64,000 bases of DNA from Anaerolineae bacterium (GTDB taxonomy: Bacteria; Chloroflexota; Anaerolineae; 4572-78; J111): contig JAKLJP010000013.1 of assembly GCA_023151115.1 (NCBI GenBank), positions 62,001 through 126,000 on the forward strand. The letters run 5' to 3'. The number at the start of each line of letters is the position of its first letter. Position 1 is the stretch's first letter. Positions 41,901 through 48,826 of the stretch are shown here, piece after piece. The notes under the pieces are model-generated. The model was given only the letters and a program-made list of their open reading frames with translations, made no database searches and was not told the origin of the DNA. Both the position numbers and the translations under genes were made by a program.

Positions 41901-42073
41901 TCCCGGCGTTAAACCATCCTGCCGGCGAGCCGCAAATGCGGGCCCGAGCCGAGCAAATTCTGGCCCGCTTGACCGATACTCCTCTTGCCGAGATTTTGAG
42001 CCAAATCGAGGCAACAACCCCTCTGGAAACTGTGGTAGCCGAGCTGCTAACTTTCAACCTTCCAGCCTCATGA
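38930..42073 (+). CDS. SARP/BTAD-family ATPase regulator
   Basis: This 1047-residue regulator has an OmpR-like winged helix (about 1-100, LGHVAIEVDGRPLSRLPSRA ... LLWGERTQKQ). A bacterial transcriptional activation (BTAD) domain follows (about 100-250, YRGDFLAGFSLRE ... LDPTPETNQLYQRI). An NB-ARC-like ATPase comes next with Walker A GPGGIGKTRLA near 296 and Walker B ILLLLDNFEHLL, then TPR repeats (about 680-1030). The layout matches AfsR-like regulators. The 3' end comes 19 bp before the convergent purN stop. No clear ribosome site precedes the ATG, so a leaderless or weak start is possible; a SARP-type repeat promoter lies 49 bp upstream. Confidence 0.9.
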   Translation: MNQKLIIRLLGHVAIEVDGRPLSRLPSRAAEALLIYLVCHNQPIPRETLADLLWGERTQKQGLTNLRTILTSLRRELDEYLIITRETLAFNHAADYWLDVAEFENEQRQLQPQLSASMPLSVETAQRLQSNLDLYRGDFLAGFSLREGREFEAWALFRREQLKGQANLGLHYLVVHHRAAGDYQQGLRQAEKLLHLDLYDEAAQRQVMGLLVRCGQPNEALRRYQKFRRLLAEELGLDPTPETNQLYQRIKAARAFSGNNLPDQVTPFVGRKIELQQLNAYLANPHCRLVTLVGPGGIGKTRLALEVARQQQPVLLHGVCFVPLTDLSSADFLVWAIAEALHLSLHGVNDPQAQLFNALREREILLLLDNFEHLLTAQPSSPELGTQMLPRNTSENHHAATGLALLSHILETAPEVKIMVTSRERLNLEEEWLFQVKGLPVPEATQTSEVVAGSSAVQLFRQNASRAQSGFTPTEAELAEIGRICRLVEGLPLAIQLASAWIRVMSCRQIAAEIEDNLAFLQSSAHNALPRQRSIEAVFDHSWQLLTPEEQQILGQLSVFKSGFKAAAAEHVAGAVLSTLVRLVDKSWLSGNAQGRYEWHDLLRRYTAEKSGQDSAGQTAAARHAEFYAAFLKDQQSPLEGEKQVEALAEVTAELENVRAAWHWAVVQNRFDLIGQSLESAWIFYEIKGWFYEGEEIFRQAVDALAHCQAARPSQHPDAGQRQLLAQLLIRQGWFCMRLARLDQAQQHLEQGLSLARQFQDYLETGRGLHHLGIVLMLLGQYAAARQLLEESLAVYQQNGGNHFELGSALGTLGIILTRMGRFDEAKPVIDRGISHYRQAGNPRAIALNYSFLGGFSIQTGNYSQAIPLLREGLTFQRMINDRVMIRMSLAWLGEIHEMLGEYDEANRQYEESLLTAQGNGDLAGTATAWLNLGRLNVSLGKVYQAKSYLRAGLKLAREFHYQPLIVDGLISMALLLVQQGHKQRALEVLIPALNHPAGEPQMRARAEQILARLTDTPLAEILSQIEATTPLETVVAELLTFNLPAS

Positions 42074-42092
42074 CCGATATAGAGGTTAAATT

Positions 42093-42695
42093 TTACCGGG
42101 TAAGACGGGGGTCGCTCACTTTTCTGATGGCCTCGACCAGCAGGTGATGCTCGGCGGTGTGAACCCGGCTTTCGAGGGTAGCCAGGCTGTCAGCGGAATA
42201 AATGGGCACTTCTGCTGTAGCAATAACCGGGCCGGCGTCAATCTCCGGTACCACCCAATGAACCATAATCCCGGTGTGGTCAATTTCGCCCCGTTGAAAC
42301 GCGGCATAAGCGCGCTCGATGGCGTGAGTACCGGCAAAGCAGCCGGGCAAAGCCGGATGCAGGTTTAGCACCCGCTGCGGAAAACGCTCCAGAAAAGCCG
42401 CGCTGAGCACATGCATCCAGCCGGCCAAGACAATCAGATCGGGTTGGTAGGCGGCCACCCGCTCGGCCAGGGCGAGGTCATACTGCTCGCGGGATTGGCC
42501 GGACTCGAGATAGGGTTTCAGCGGAAAATAGAGGGTTGGAATATTGACTTCTTTGGCCCGTATCAGGCCATAAGCATCCCGGCGATTGGAAACCACCAGC
42601 TCGATCCGGGCGGCCAATTGACCGGCGTGAATGGCGTCAATGATGGCCTGCAAGTTGGAGCCGTTGCCGGAGATAAAAACTGCCAAGCGTTTCAC
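42093..42695 (-). CDS. purN: Phosphoribosylglycinamide formyltransferase
   Basis: This 200-residue enzyme transfers a formyl group from 10-formyl-THF to GAR, the third step of purine synthesis. Signatures: ISGNGSNLQAIIDA (phosphate site), NLHPALPG with the catalytic His, and HWVVPEIDAGPVI with the active Asp. GTG at 42695 is chosen as start: it gives the usual MKRLAVFISGNG opening, begins 10 bases after the purM stop and has AAGGA just before it. An earlier ATG at 42734 would overlap purM by 29 bases. It is the last gene of the purine cluster. Confidence 0.92.
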   Translation of the reverse strand: MKRLAVFISGNGSNLQAIIDAIHAGQLAARIELVVSNRRDAYGLIRAKEVNIPTLYFPLKPYLESGQSREQYDLALAERVAAYQPDLIVLAGWMHVLSAAFLERFPQRVLNLHPALPGCFAGTHAIERAYAAFQRGEIDHTGIMVHWVVPEIDAGPVIATAEVPIYSADSLATLESRVHTAEHHLLVEAIRKVSDPRLTR

Positions 42696-42705
42696 CGAGT
42701 CCTTG

Positions 42706-43731
42706 TCACCCAATTTGGACCACCGCTCCGCCATTGGCTGAAATAATCTCCCCTACTCGCCAGACCCCGTTGCCTAATAAGCGCAGCGCCGAATCAACCT
42801 CCTCACCGGACACCATGACCAGCATCCCCAGGCCAAGATTAAACGTTCGGGCCATCTCTTCTTCCTCGATGTTACCCACCCGCTGGATCAGGCGAAAAAT
42901 GGGCGGGATGGGCCAGCTTCCTCGCTGTAAGCGAACGGCGGCCCCCGCCGGCAAAATGCGCGGTGGGTTATCCATCAATCCCCCGCCGGTGATGTGGACC
43001 AGCCCCTTGATCTTGATCCCGGCTGCCTCAAGCTGCTGCACCTCGGCCAGGTAAGTCCGGTGCGGGGCCAGCAACGCCTCGCCCAACGGCTGCCCCAATT
43101 CAGGCACAGTGGCCTGCAAATCCCAGCCCTCGAAAACCCGCCGGGCCAAGGAGTAGCCGTTGGTGTGCAGCCCCGTCGAAGCCAGGCCGATAATGGCATC
43201 ACCGGGGACAAGCGTCTGGCCGTCAATAATCTGCCGGCGCTCCACCACCCCCACAATTGTGCCGACCAGATCGAACTCGTCAGGTTCATAAACCCCCGGC
43301 ATTTCGGCGGTTTCGCCGCCCAACAACGCACAGCCAACTGCCTGGCAGGCCGCCGCCAACCCGCCGACCACCTGCGCCACCATCTCCGGGTTGAGCCGGC
43401 TGGCGGCGATGTAGTCCAGAAAAAAGAGCGGCCGCGCCCCCTGCACCAAAATATCGTTGACGCAGTGGTTGACCAGATCAAAACCAATAGTCTCGAACCG
43501 GCCCAGTGCGGCGGCGATTTTGGTCTTGGTTCCCACCCCATCCGTCGAGGCGACCAGCACCGGCGCGTTCATCCCTTGCAAGGCCGATGCCTCAAACAAG
43601 CCGCCAAACGCGCCAATCCCGGCCAATACTTCGGGGCCATAGGTGGCCTGGACTGCCGCTTTCATAAGCTGAACCGCTCGCGCCCCGGCCTCAATATCTA
43701 CCCCGGCCTCACGATAGCTGATGGGTTTCAT
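42706..43731 (-). CDS. purM: Phosphoribosylformylglycinamidine cyclo-ligase (AIR synthase)
   Basis: This 341-residue ATP-dependent enzyme closes the imidazole ring (FGAM to AIR). The N-terminal ISYREAGVDIEAGARAV, STDGVGTKTKIA, VNHCVNDILVQGARPLFFLD and GGETAEMPGVY segments are all as in PurM. Length is typical. Its ATG overlaps the purD end by 23 bp, showing tight coupling. No defect is seen. Confidence 0.95.
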   Translation of the reverse strand: MKPISYREAGVDIEAGARAVQLMKAAVQATYGPEVLAGIGAFGGLFEASALQGMNAPVLVASTDGVGTKTKIAAALGRFETIGFDLVNHCVNDILVQGARPLFFLDYIAASRLNPEMVAQVVGGLAAACQAVGCALLGGETAEMPGVYEPDEFDLVGTIVGVVERRQIIDGQTLVPGDAIIGLASTGLHTNGYSLARRVFEGWDLQATVPELGQPLGEALLAPHRTYLAEVQQLEAAGIKIKGLVHITGGGLMDNPPRILPAGAAVRLQRGSWPIPPIFRLIQRVGNIEEEEMARTFNLGLGMLVMVSGEEVDSALRLLGNGVWRVGEIISANGGAVVQIG

Positions 43732-45031
43732 CGTTCACCGCCTTAGCCCCAATATCCCGCCGGAAATGCATGCCTTCAAAATGAATCCGCTCCAGACCGG
43801 CGTAAGCTTGACTCAGCGCATCGCGCAGGGTATCGCCCCAGCCGGTTACAGCCAGCACCCGCCCGCCATCGGTGACCACTTGGCCGGCCTCGGTCTGGCG
43901 GGTGCCGGCGTGGAAGACCACCACCCGCTCCATCGCTTCGGCTTCGGCTAGACCGCTGATCTCGCGCCCGGTGGAATAACTGCCCGGATAGCCCTTCGAC
44001 GAAGCCACTACCGTCGCCGCCGCCCCGGCCTGCCACACCACCTCGACCTGATCTAATGCGCCATCCAAACATGCCTGAAAAATAACGGCCAGGTCGCTTT
44101 GTAGCAGGGGCAAGATGGCCTCGGTTTCGGGGTCGCCCAGGCGGCAGTTGAACTCCAACACCTGCGGCCCGGTCTTGGTCAGCATCAACCCGGCATACAA
44201 CACGCCGACGTAGGGCCGGCCTTCGCTCCGCAGGCCATCCACAGCCGGTTGCAAAATCGTCTGCGCCATCTCGTCCAGTAGCGTAGGCGTGACCAGGGGG
44301 GCGGGGGCATAAGCGCCCATCCCACCTGTATTCGGCCCGGCATCGCCATCAAAGATGCGTTTGTGGTCCTGGGCCGCCGGCATTGGGACAACGGTGCGGC
44401 CATCGCAAAAGGCCAAAATCGAAACCTCCGGCCCGGCCAAGCGTTCCTCGATTAGTACCTCATCGCCCGCTGCGCCAAAAACTCGCCTGGCGATAATCTG
44501 GCGTAGGGCTTCCTCAGCTTCCTCCGGCGAGTCCGGCACAATAACCCCTTTACCCGCCGCCAACCCCGACGCCTTGATGACCACCGGATAATCCACCGCC
44601 CGCAGGTGAGCCAGGGCCGGCGGCAGTTCGCTAAAAACGGCATAGCGCCCGGTCGGAAGGTGATGGCGGGCCATAAATGCCTTGGCGAAGGCTTTGGAAG
44701 CTTCGATTTGGGCCGCCGCCCGGCTGGGGCCAAAGCAGGGCAGTCCGGCGGCCTGGAAGGTATCTACCAGTCCAGCGGCCAGCGTCGCTTCCGGGCCGAC
44801 CACCGCCAGCCCGATTTGCTCCCGCCGCGCAAAATCCACCAGCCCGGCTGCGTCGCTTTCGGACAAGGGGGCATTGGCGATGGGCGCGGCTCCGGTCCGG
44901 CTCTGGGCCGTGCCGCCGTTGCCCGGCGCCACCCAAACTTTAGCCACTCGCGGCGATTGAGCCAACTTCCAGGCCAGGGCGTGTTCCCGCCCCCCCCGGC
45001 CAATGACAAGGATGTTGATCGGTTGAGTCAT
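43709..45031 (-). CDS. purD: Phosphoribosylamine-glycine ligase (GAR synthetase)
   Basis: This 440-residue ATP-grasp enzyme joins glycine to phosphoribosylamine. Visible: NILVIGRGGREHALAWKL at the N-terminus, GPSRAAAQIEASKAFAK, VIKASGLAAGKGVIV, FNCRLGDPETEAILP. The frame continues to 45094 through a family A palindrome, but ATG 45031 with GAGGT five bases before it gives the normal start. It overlaps purM at its 3' end and is preceded by purF across a repeat-containing gap. Confidence 0.95.
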   Translation of the reverse strand: MTQPINILVIGRGGREHALAWKLAQSPRVAKVWVAPGNGGTAQSRTGAAPIANAPLSESDAAGLVDFARREQIGLAVVGPEATLAAGLVDTFQAAGLPCFGPSRAAAQIEASKAFAKAFMARHHLPTGRYAVFSELPPALAHLRAVDYPVVIKASGLAAGKGVIVPDSPEEAEEALRQIIARRVFGAAGDEVLIEERLAGPEVSILAFCDGRTVVPMPAAQDHKRIFDGDAGPNTGGMGAYAPAPLVTPTLLDEMAQTILQPAVDGLRSEGRPYVGVLYAGLMLTKTGPQVLEFNCRLGDPETEAILPLLQSDLAVIFQACLDGALDQVEVVWQAGAAATVVASSKGYPGSYSTGREISGLAEAEAMERVVVFHAGTRQTEAGQVVTDGGRVLAVTGWGDTLRDALSQAYAGLERIHFEGMHFRRDIGAKAVNDETHQLS

Positions 45032-45063
45032 CTGTACCTCACAACCACTGATCACAAAAGTAA

Positions 45064-45112
45064 TGGAGTCCAAACCTTGGTTTGGAAAAGCCAAAGCAAG
45101 CTTTGGACTCCA
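45064..45112. repeat. Dispersed 49-bp palindrome, family A copy 2
   Basis: TGGAGTCCAAACC at one end is inverted as GGACTCCA at the other. It is in the opposite orientation to copy 1 at 6058-6106 and matches its reverse complement at 48 of 49 positions. It lies between purD and purF. Confidence 0.85.
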
Positions 45113-45137
45113 TCTTCCTCACTCGTCGGCGGTCATC

Positions 45138-46646
45138 TTATCCCCACATATCCTCAAAAATCAGCTTTTCGTGCTCTTTGTGCAGCCACCACTCGTCCAG
45201 ATGAACGGGATATTGACCGGTGAAGCAGGCGCTGCAATGGCCGCAGGGTTGATCCATTTCCACCGAACCGGCTTCGGCCTGAGCCTGCCGGACTGCCCGC
45301 ATCATGCCCTCGTGGGAGAGAAAAGCCAGACTGTCGGCCCCGATATGTTCCCGGATAGCCTCGACCGACTTGCGGTGGGCAATCAACTCCTCGTGGGTAG
45401 CCATATCCACCCCCATAAAGCAAGGGTGGCGTACCGGCGGCGACGAGACCCGCAGATGGACCTCCGTTGCGCCGCCTTCGCGTAACAGCCGGACCAGCGG
45501 CCCGGCGGTATTGCCGCGCACAATCGAATCGTCAATCAGCACCACCCGTTTCCCAGTCAGGTTGGCCGTGAGCGGGTTATACTTGAGGTGAATGCCCGAC
45601 TTGCGGAGCTGGTCATCCGGCTGGATAAAAGTCCGGCCAATGTAGCGGTTCTTGGTCAGGCCCTCGCTGTAGGGGATGCCCGAGGCCTGGGCGTAGCCAA
45701 TGGCCGCCGGAGTGGCCGAGTCGGGTACGCCGACCACCACATCGGCCTGGGCCGGAGCTTCGCGGGCCAGTTCCGCGCCCAACCGCTGGCGCACCCGATG
45801 GACAATCTGCTCTTCGAGCATGCTGTCAGGCCGGGCGAAATAGACATATTCAAACACGCACAAGGCCCCCGGCGTACCGGCCTGCCGGCCCTGGTGACTG
45901 CGCAGCCCTTTCCGATCCAGCCGGACAATCTCGCCGGGACGAACTTCCCGCACGTACTCCGCGCCAATCGTGCCCAGAGCGCACGACTCCGAGGCGACGA
46001 CGTAGCCGCCGTGTCCCCCGAGTTGACCTATGCAAAGCGGGCGCAGGCCCAACGGGTCGCGCACGGCAAACACCGCGTCGCGGGTCAGGATAACCAGCGA
46101 GTAGGCCCCTTCGGCTTCAGCCATAAAAGCCATAATTCGCTCTTCCCAATCGGGCTTGTAATAGCCGGGCGTCGGCGGCGGCGCGGCCAGCATTTGGGTG
46201 ATGACCTCACTGTCGCTGGAGGAGGTCAGCCCGACGCCTCGCTCCAACAGCCGCCGGCGCAGGGTCAGGGCGTTGGTCAGGTTGCCATTGTGTCCCACCC
46301 CCAAGGGACCATAAATGGTTTCGATTAAATAGGGTTGAGCGTTGCGGATGTGCGACGAGCCGGTAGTCGAGTAGCGATTTTGACCAATAGCCAGATGGCC
46401 CTTTAAGGGGGCCAGGTTTTCTTCATTAAACACCTGCGCCACCAGCCCCATGCCCTTGTGCAGATAGGCCATCCGGCCATCGCTGCTGGCGATACCGGCG
46501 CTTTCCTGGCCGCGATGCTGCAAGGCGTACAGGGCAAAAAAGGTCAGCCGGGCTACATCGCTGCCGGGGGCGTAAATGCCAAAAACGCCGCAGGCTTCGC
46601 GGGGCCGGTCTAATAGGTCATCGTCCGGGGGCCAGTTGTCTGTCAT
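45138..46646 (-). CDS. purF: Amidophosphoribosyltransferase
   Basis: This 502-residue enzyme performs the first committed step, making phosphoribosylamine from PRPP and glutamine. The N-terminal nucleophile is Cys19 in REACGVFGIY, behind an 18-residue propeptide as in the B. subtilis type. ALQHRGQESAGIA, GVPDSATPAAIGY and the PRPP motif VVLIDDSIVRGNT are present. A C-terminal CxxC/CSACF cluster (CGHCSACF) suggests an Fe-S form. It follows purC by about 103 bp. Confidence 0.95.
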   Translation of the reverse strand: MTDNWPPDDDLLDRPREACGVFGIYAPGSDVARLTFFALYALQHRGQESAGIASSDGRMAYLHKGMGLVAQVFNEENLAPLKGHLAIGQNRYSTTGSSHIRNAQPYLIETIYGPLGVGHNGNLTNALTLRRRLLERGVGLTSSSDSEVITQMLAAPPPTPGYYKPDWEERIMAFMAEAEGAYSLVILTRDAVFAVRDPLGLRPLCIGQLGGHGGYVVASESCALGTIGAEYVREVRPGEIVRLDRKGLRSHQGRQAGTPGALCVFEYVYFARPDSMLEEQIVHRVRQRLGAELAREAPAQADVVVGVPDSATPAAIGYAQASGIPYSEGLTKNRYIGRTFIQPDDQLRKSGIHLKYNPLTANLTGKRVVLIDDSIVRGNTAGPLVRLLREGGATEVHLRVSSPPVRHPCFMGVDMATHEELIAHRKSVEAIREHIGADSLAFLSHEGMMRAVRQAQAEAGSVEMDQPCGHCSACFTGQYPVHLDEWWLHKEHEKLIFEDMWG

Positions 46647-46680
46647 TTAAATCTCCTTCCAGGCAAATCCAGACTTTAAA

Positions 46681-46732
46681 TACGTGGTGCGTGGTGCGTA
46701 AGGTAAATGTGCCACGCACTACGCACCACGTA
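46681..46732. repeat. Palindrome TACGTGGTGCGT between purF and purC
   Basis: TACGTGGTGCGTGGTGCGT (46681-46699) faces its inverse at 46714-46732 with 18 of 19 matches. It nearly fills the purC-purF gap and could act as a processing or attenuating hairpin within the operon. Confidence 0.7.
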
Positions 46733-46749
46733 CCACGCGAACTGACGAT

Positions 46750-47730
46750 TTATTGTCTTGGAAAAGCCTTATAGCCTTTGCCCCACACCCGCCGTATCCG
46801 CTCGTCGGCCGGCTGCGGGCCGGGAACAAAGGGTTGGCCGGTCAGCCGCTCGTAGGCGGCGATGTAGCGTTGGGCGACCTGGGCCACAAATTCGGGCGGC
46901 ATGGGGGGCGGCTGGCCCTCGCCCCGGTAGCCCTGCTGCGCAAACCACAGACGCAGAAATTCTTTGTCGAAATTCTCCGGCTCTTCCCCCGCCGACCGCG
47001 CCGCCTCGTACCCTTCAACCTGCCAGTAGCGGCTGGAGTCGGGGGTGTGAACTTCGTCAATCAGGGCCGGCCGGCCGTCAATCAGGCCAAATTCGTACTT
47101 GGTATCTACCAGGATGAGGCCGGCCTGCCGGGCGATGGCCTGGCCCTGTTTGAAAATCGCCAGGGCAAGCCGCTGGATTTCGGTCCACAAGTCGGGCGTT
47201 ACCAGTCCCCGCTCGACCACTTCGGCGCAGGTCAGGCGCTCGTCGTGCGCGCCGCCGCTGGCTTTGGTGGTCGGGGTGATGACCGGCTCGGGCAGCGGGT
47301 CGTTTTTAGCCAGGCCCGGCGGTAGCTCCAGGCCGTAGGGCCGTTCGACCCCTTGGTTATACAACGTCCAGAGCGAGGTCGAGGTAACGCCGGTGAGGTA
47401 GCCGCGCACAATCACCTCAACCGGCAGGGCCTCGGCTTCACGGGCGATGGTCACATTAGGGTCGGGCACGGCCACCACATGGTTGGCAACGATGGGCGCA
47501 AGCTGCTCAAACCACCAGGCGCTAAGCTGGTTGAGCACCTGGCCTTTGTAGGGAATCGCCCCCAGCACCCGGTCAAAGGCCGAAACCCGGTCGGTGGTGA
47601 TCAAGACCCGCTGCCCCCCGGCCAGGTAAATATCGCGCACCTTGCCCTCCAGCCGAGGCCCCAACCCCGGCAAATCCACCCGCAGCAGGGTGTGGGGGAT
47701 GGCGGCAATCAATTCTTCAATGGACAGCAT
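46750..47730 (-). CDS. purC: SAICAR synthetase
   Basis: This 326-residue ATP-dependent ligase condenses CAIR with aspartate. Signatures: EGKVRDIYLAGGQRVLITTD, SAFDRVLGAIPYKGQVLNQL, VEVIVRGYLTG, KYEFGLIDGRPALIDEVHTP. It is of the longer type (about 300 residues). The start is ATG 47730; a GTG three bases before it is an alternative, and GAGGTG lies six bases ahead. It is separated from purQ by a family C palindrome. Confidence 0.95.
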   Translation of the reverse strand: MLSIEELIAAIPHTLLRVDLPGLGPRLEGKVRDIYLAGGQRVLITTDRVSAFDRVLGAIPYKGQVLNQLSAWWFEQLAPIVANHVVAVPDPNVTIAREAEALPVEVIVRGYLTGVTSTSLWTLYNQGVERPYGLELPPGLAKNDPLPEPVITPTTKASGGAHDERLTCAEVVERGLVTPDLWTEIQRLALAIFKQGQAIARQAGLILVDTKYEFGLIDGRPALIDEVHTPDSSRYWQVEGYEAARSAGEEPENFDKEFLRLWFAQQGYRGEGQPPPMPPEFVAQVAQRYIAAYERLTGQPFVPGPQPADERIRRVWGKGYKAFPRQ

Positions 47731-47743
47731 CACTCACCTCTCT

Positions 47744-47814
47744 GGAAAGGATGAAGGATGAAGGCGGAAGGCGGAAAAAATTTCATCCTTCATCCTTCCG
47801 CCTTCATCCTTTTC
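47744..47814. repeat. Family C palindrome between purC and purQ
   Basis: GGAAAGGATGAAGGATGAAGG faces the inverse, CCTTCATCCTTTTC, across a short centre. The right end reaches the purQ stop codon (47813-47815). This is the only fully intergenic family C copy in the window; the others lie within the MalT-like regulator and purL. Confidence 0.8.
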
Positions 47815-48598
47815 AAAGCTCTCCGGCGTAACGAATCCCATTCTCAAACAGCGGCAGACCCGACAGGCCGCGCTGGCCGCGATGATATTGGGGGTGCTGC
47901 GGCGGGAAAAGATGGTTTTCCGGGTGGGGCATCAGCCCCAGGATGGTTCCCCCTGAATTACAGACCCCGGCAATCCCGGCCTGAGAGCCGTTGGGGTTCC
48001 AGGGATAACCCGACGGCTGGCCCTGGGCGTCCACATAACGCAGGGCAACGCCGCCCCTGGCTTCGATTTCGGAGAGGGCGGCGGCATCACGGGCCACAAA
48101 GCGGCCCTCGCCGTGGGCGACGGGGCAGTAAATCGGGTCGCTCAGGCCGCGGGTGAAGACGCACGGGCTGTTAGGCTGCGGCTGCAAATAGACCCAGCGG
48201 CACTCGAACTGGGCCGAGGCGTTGCGGGTGAGGGTGGCGCTAGTGGTCGAACCATTGGCCGGATCGCTGCCGCCCGGCAGCAGCCCGGCTTTGACCAAAG
48301 CCTGGAAGCCGTTGCAAATGCCCAACACCGGCCGCCCGGCGGCGATAAAGGCGGCCACTTCGCCGGCCAGCCGGTGGCGCAGGGCCACGGCCCACAATTT
48401 GCCCGCGCCCAGGTCGTCGCCGTAGGAAAAGCCGCCGGGCAGGACCAACATCTGGTAATCCAGTAGCCGCCGCTCGCCGGCCGCCAGGCTGTTGATGTGG
48501 ACAATCTCCGGCAGTCCGCCGGCCAGCTCGCAGGCCCAGGCCACGTCGCGGTCGCGGTTAGAGCCGGTGGCGTGGAGGATGAGGATTTTGGGTTTCAT
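47813..48598 (-). CDS. purQ: FGAM synthetase glutaminase subunit
   Basis: This 261-residue class I glutamine amidotransferase supplies ammonia to PurL. The nucleophile is Cys95 in VLGICNGFQALV, the oxyanion region is LVLPGGFSYGDDL, and the His/Glu pair lies in LMPHPENHLFP. It is separate from PurL, as in bacteria with the PurS/PurQ/PurL three-part enzyme. Its stop codon overlaps the edge of a family C palindrome. Confidence 0.95.
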   Translation of the reverse strand: MKPKILILHATGSNRDRDVAWACELAGGLPEIVHINSLAAGERRLLDYQMLVLPGGFSYGDDLGAGKLWAVALRHRLAGEVAAFIAAGRPVLGICNGFQALVKAGLLPGGSDPANGSTTSATLTRNASAQFECRWVYLQPQPNSPCVFTRGLSDPIYCPVAHGEGRFVARDAAALSEIEARGGVALRYVDAQGQPSGYPWNPNGSQAGIAGVCNSGGTILGLMPHPENHLFPPQHPQYHRGQRGLSGLPLFENGIRYAGEL

Positions 48599-48692
48599 CT
48601 ATTCAGGTGGTTCCTATATTTAATGTATCAAGGCTCAATAGCACGCAGATAACGCATACTGCGCCGATTTTACCGGGACAAACCAGAGTCAA

Positions 48693-48793
48693 AAAGGAAC
48701 GCAGAGTTACGCGGAGACTTCACAGAGACACGCGGAGAATCTGAAAATTCCTCTGTGAAGCTCTGTGACTTCTCTGTGTCCCTCTGCGTAACA
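48693..48793. repeat. ACGCAGAGTTACGCGGAG-type palindrome between purQ and purL
   Basis: ACGCAGAGTTACGCGGAG with ACTTCACAGAGACACGCGG on one side faces CTCTGTGAAGCTCTGTGAC and TCCCTCTGCGTAAC on the other. It occupies most of the 228-bp gap. Such ACGCAGAG elements are widespread in environmental genomes by general impression. Confidence 0.7.
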
Positions 48794-48826
48794 ACTCTTT
48801 GCTGACTGTACAAGAAGCCATCCCAT

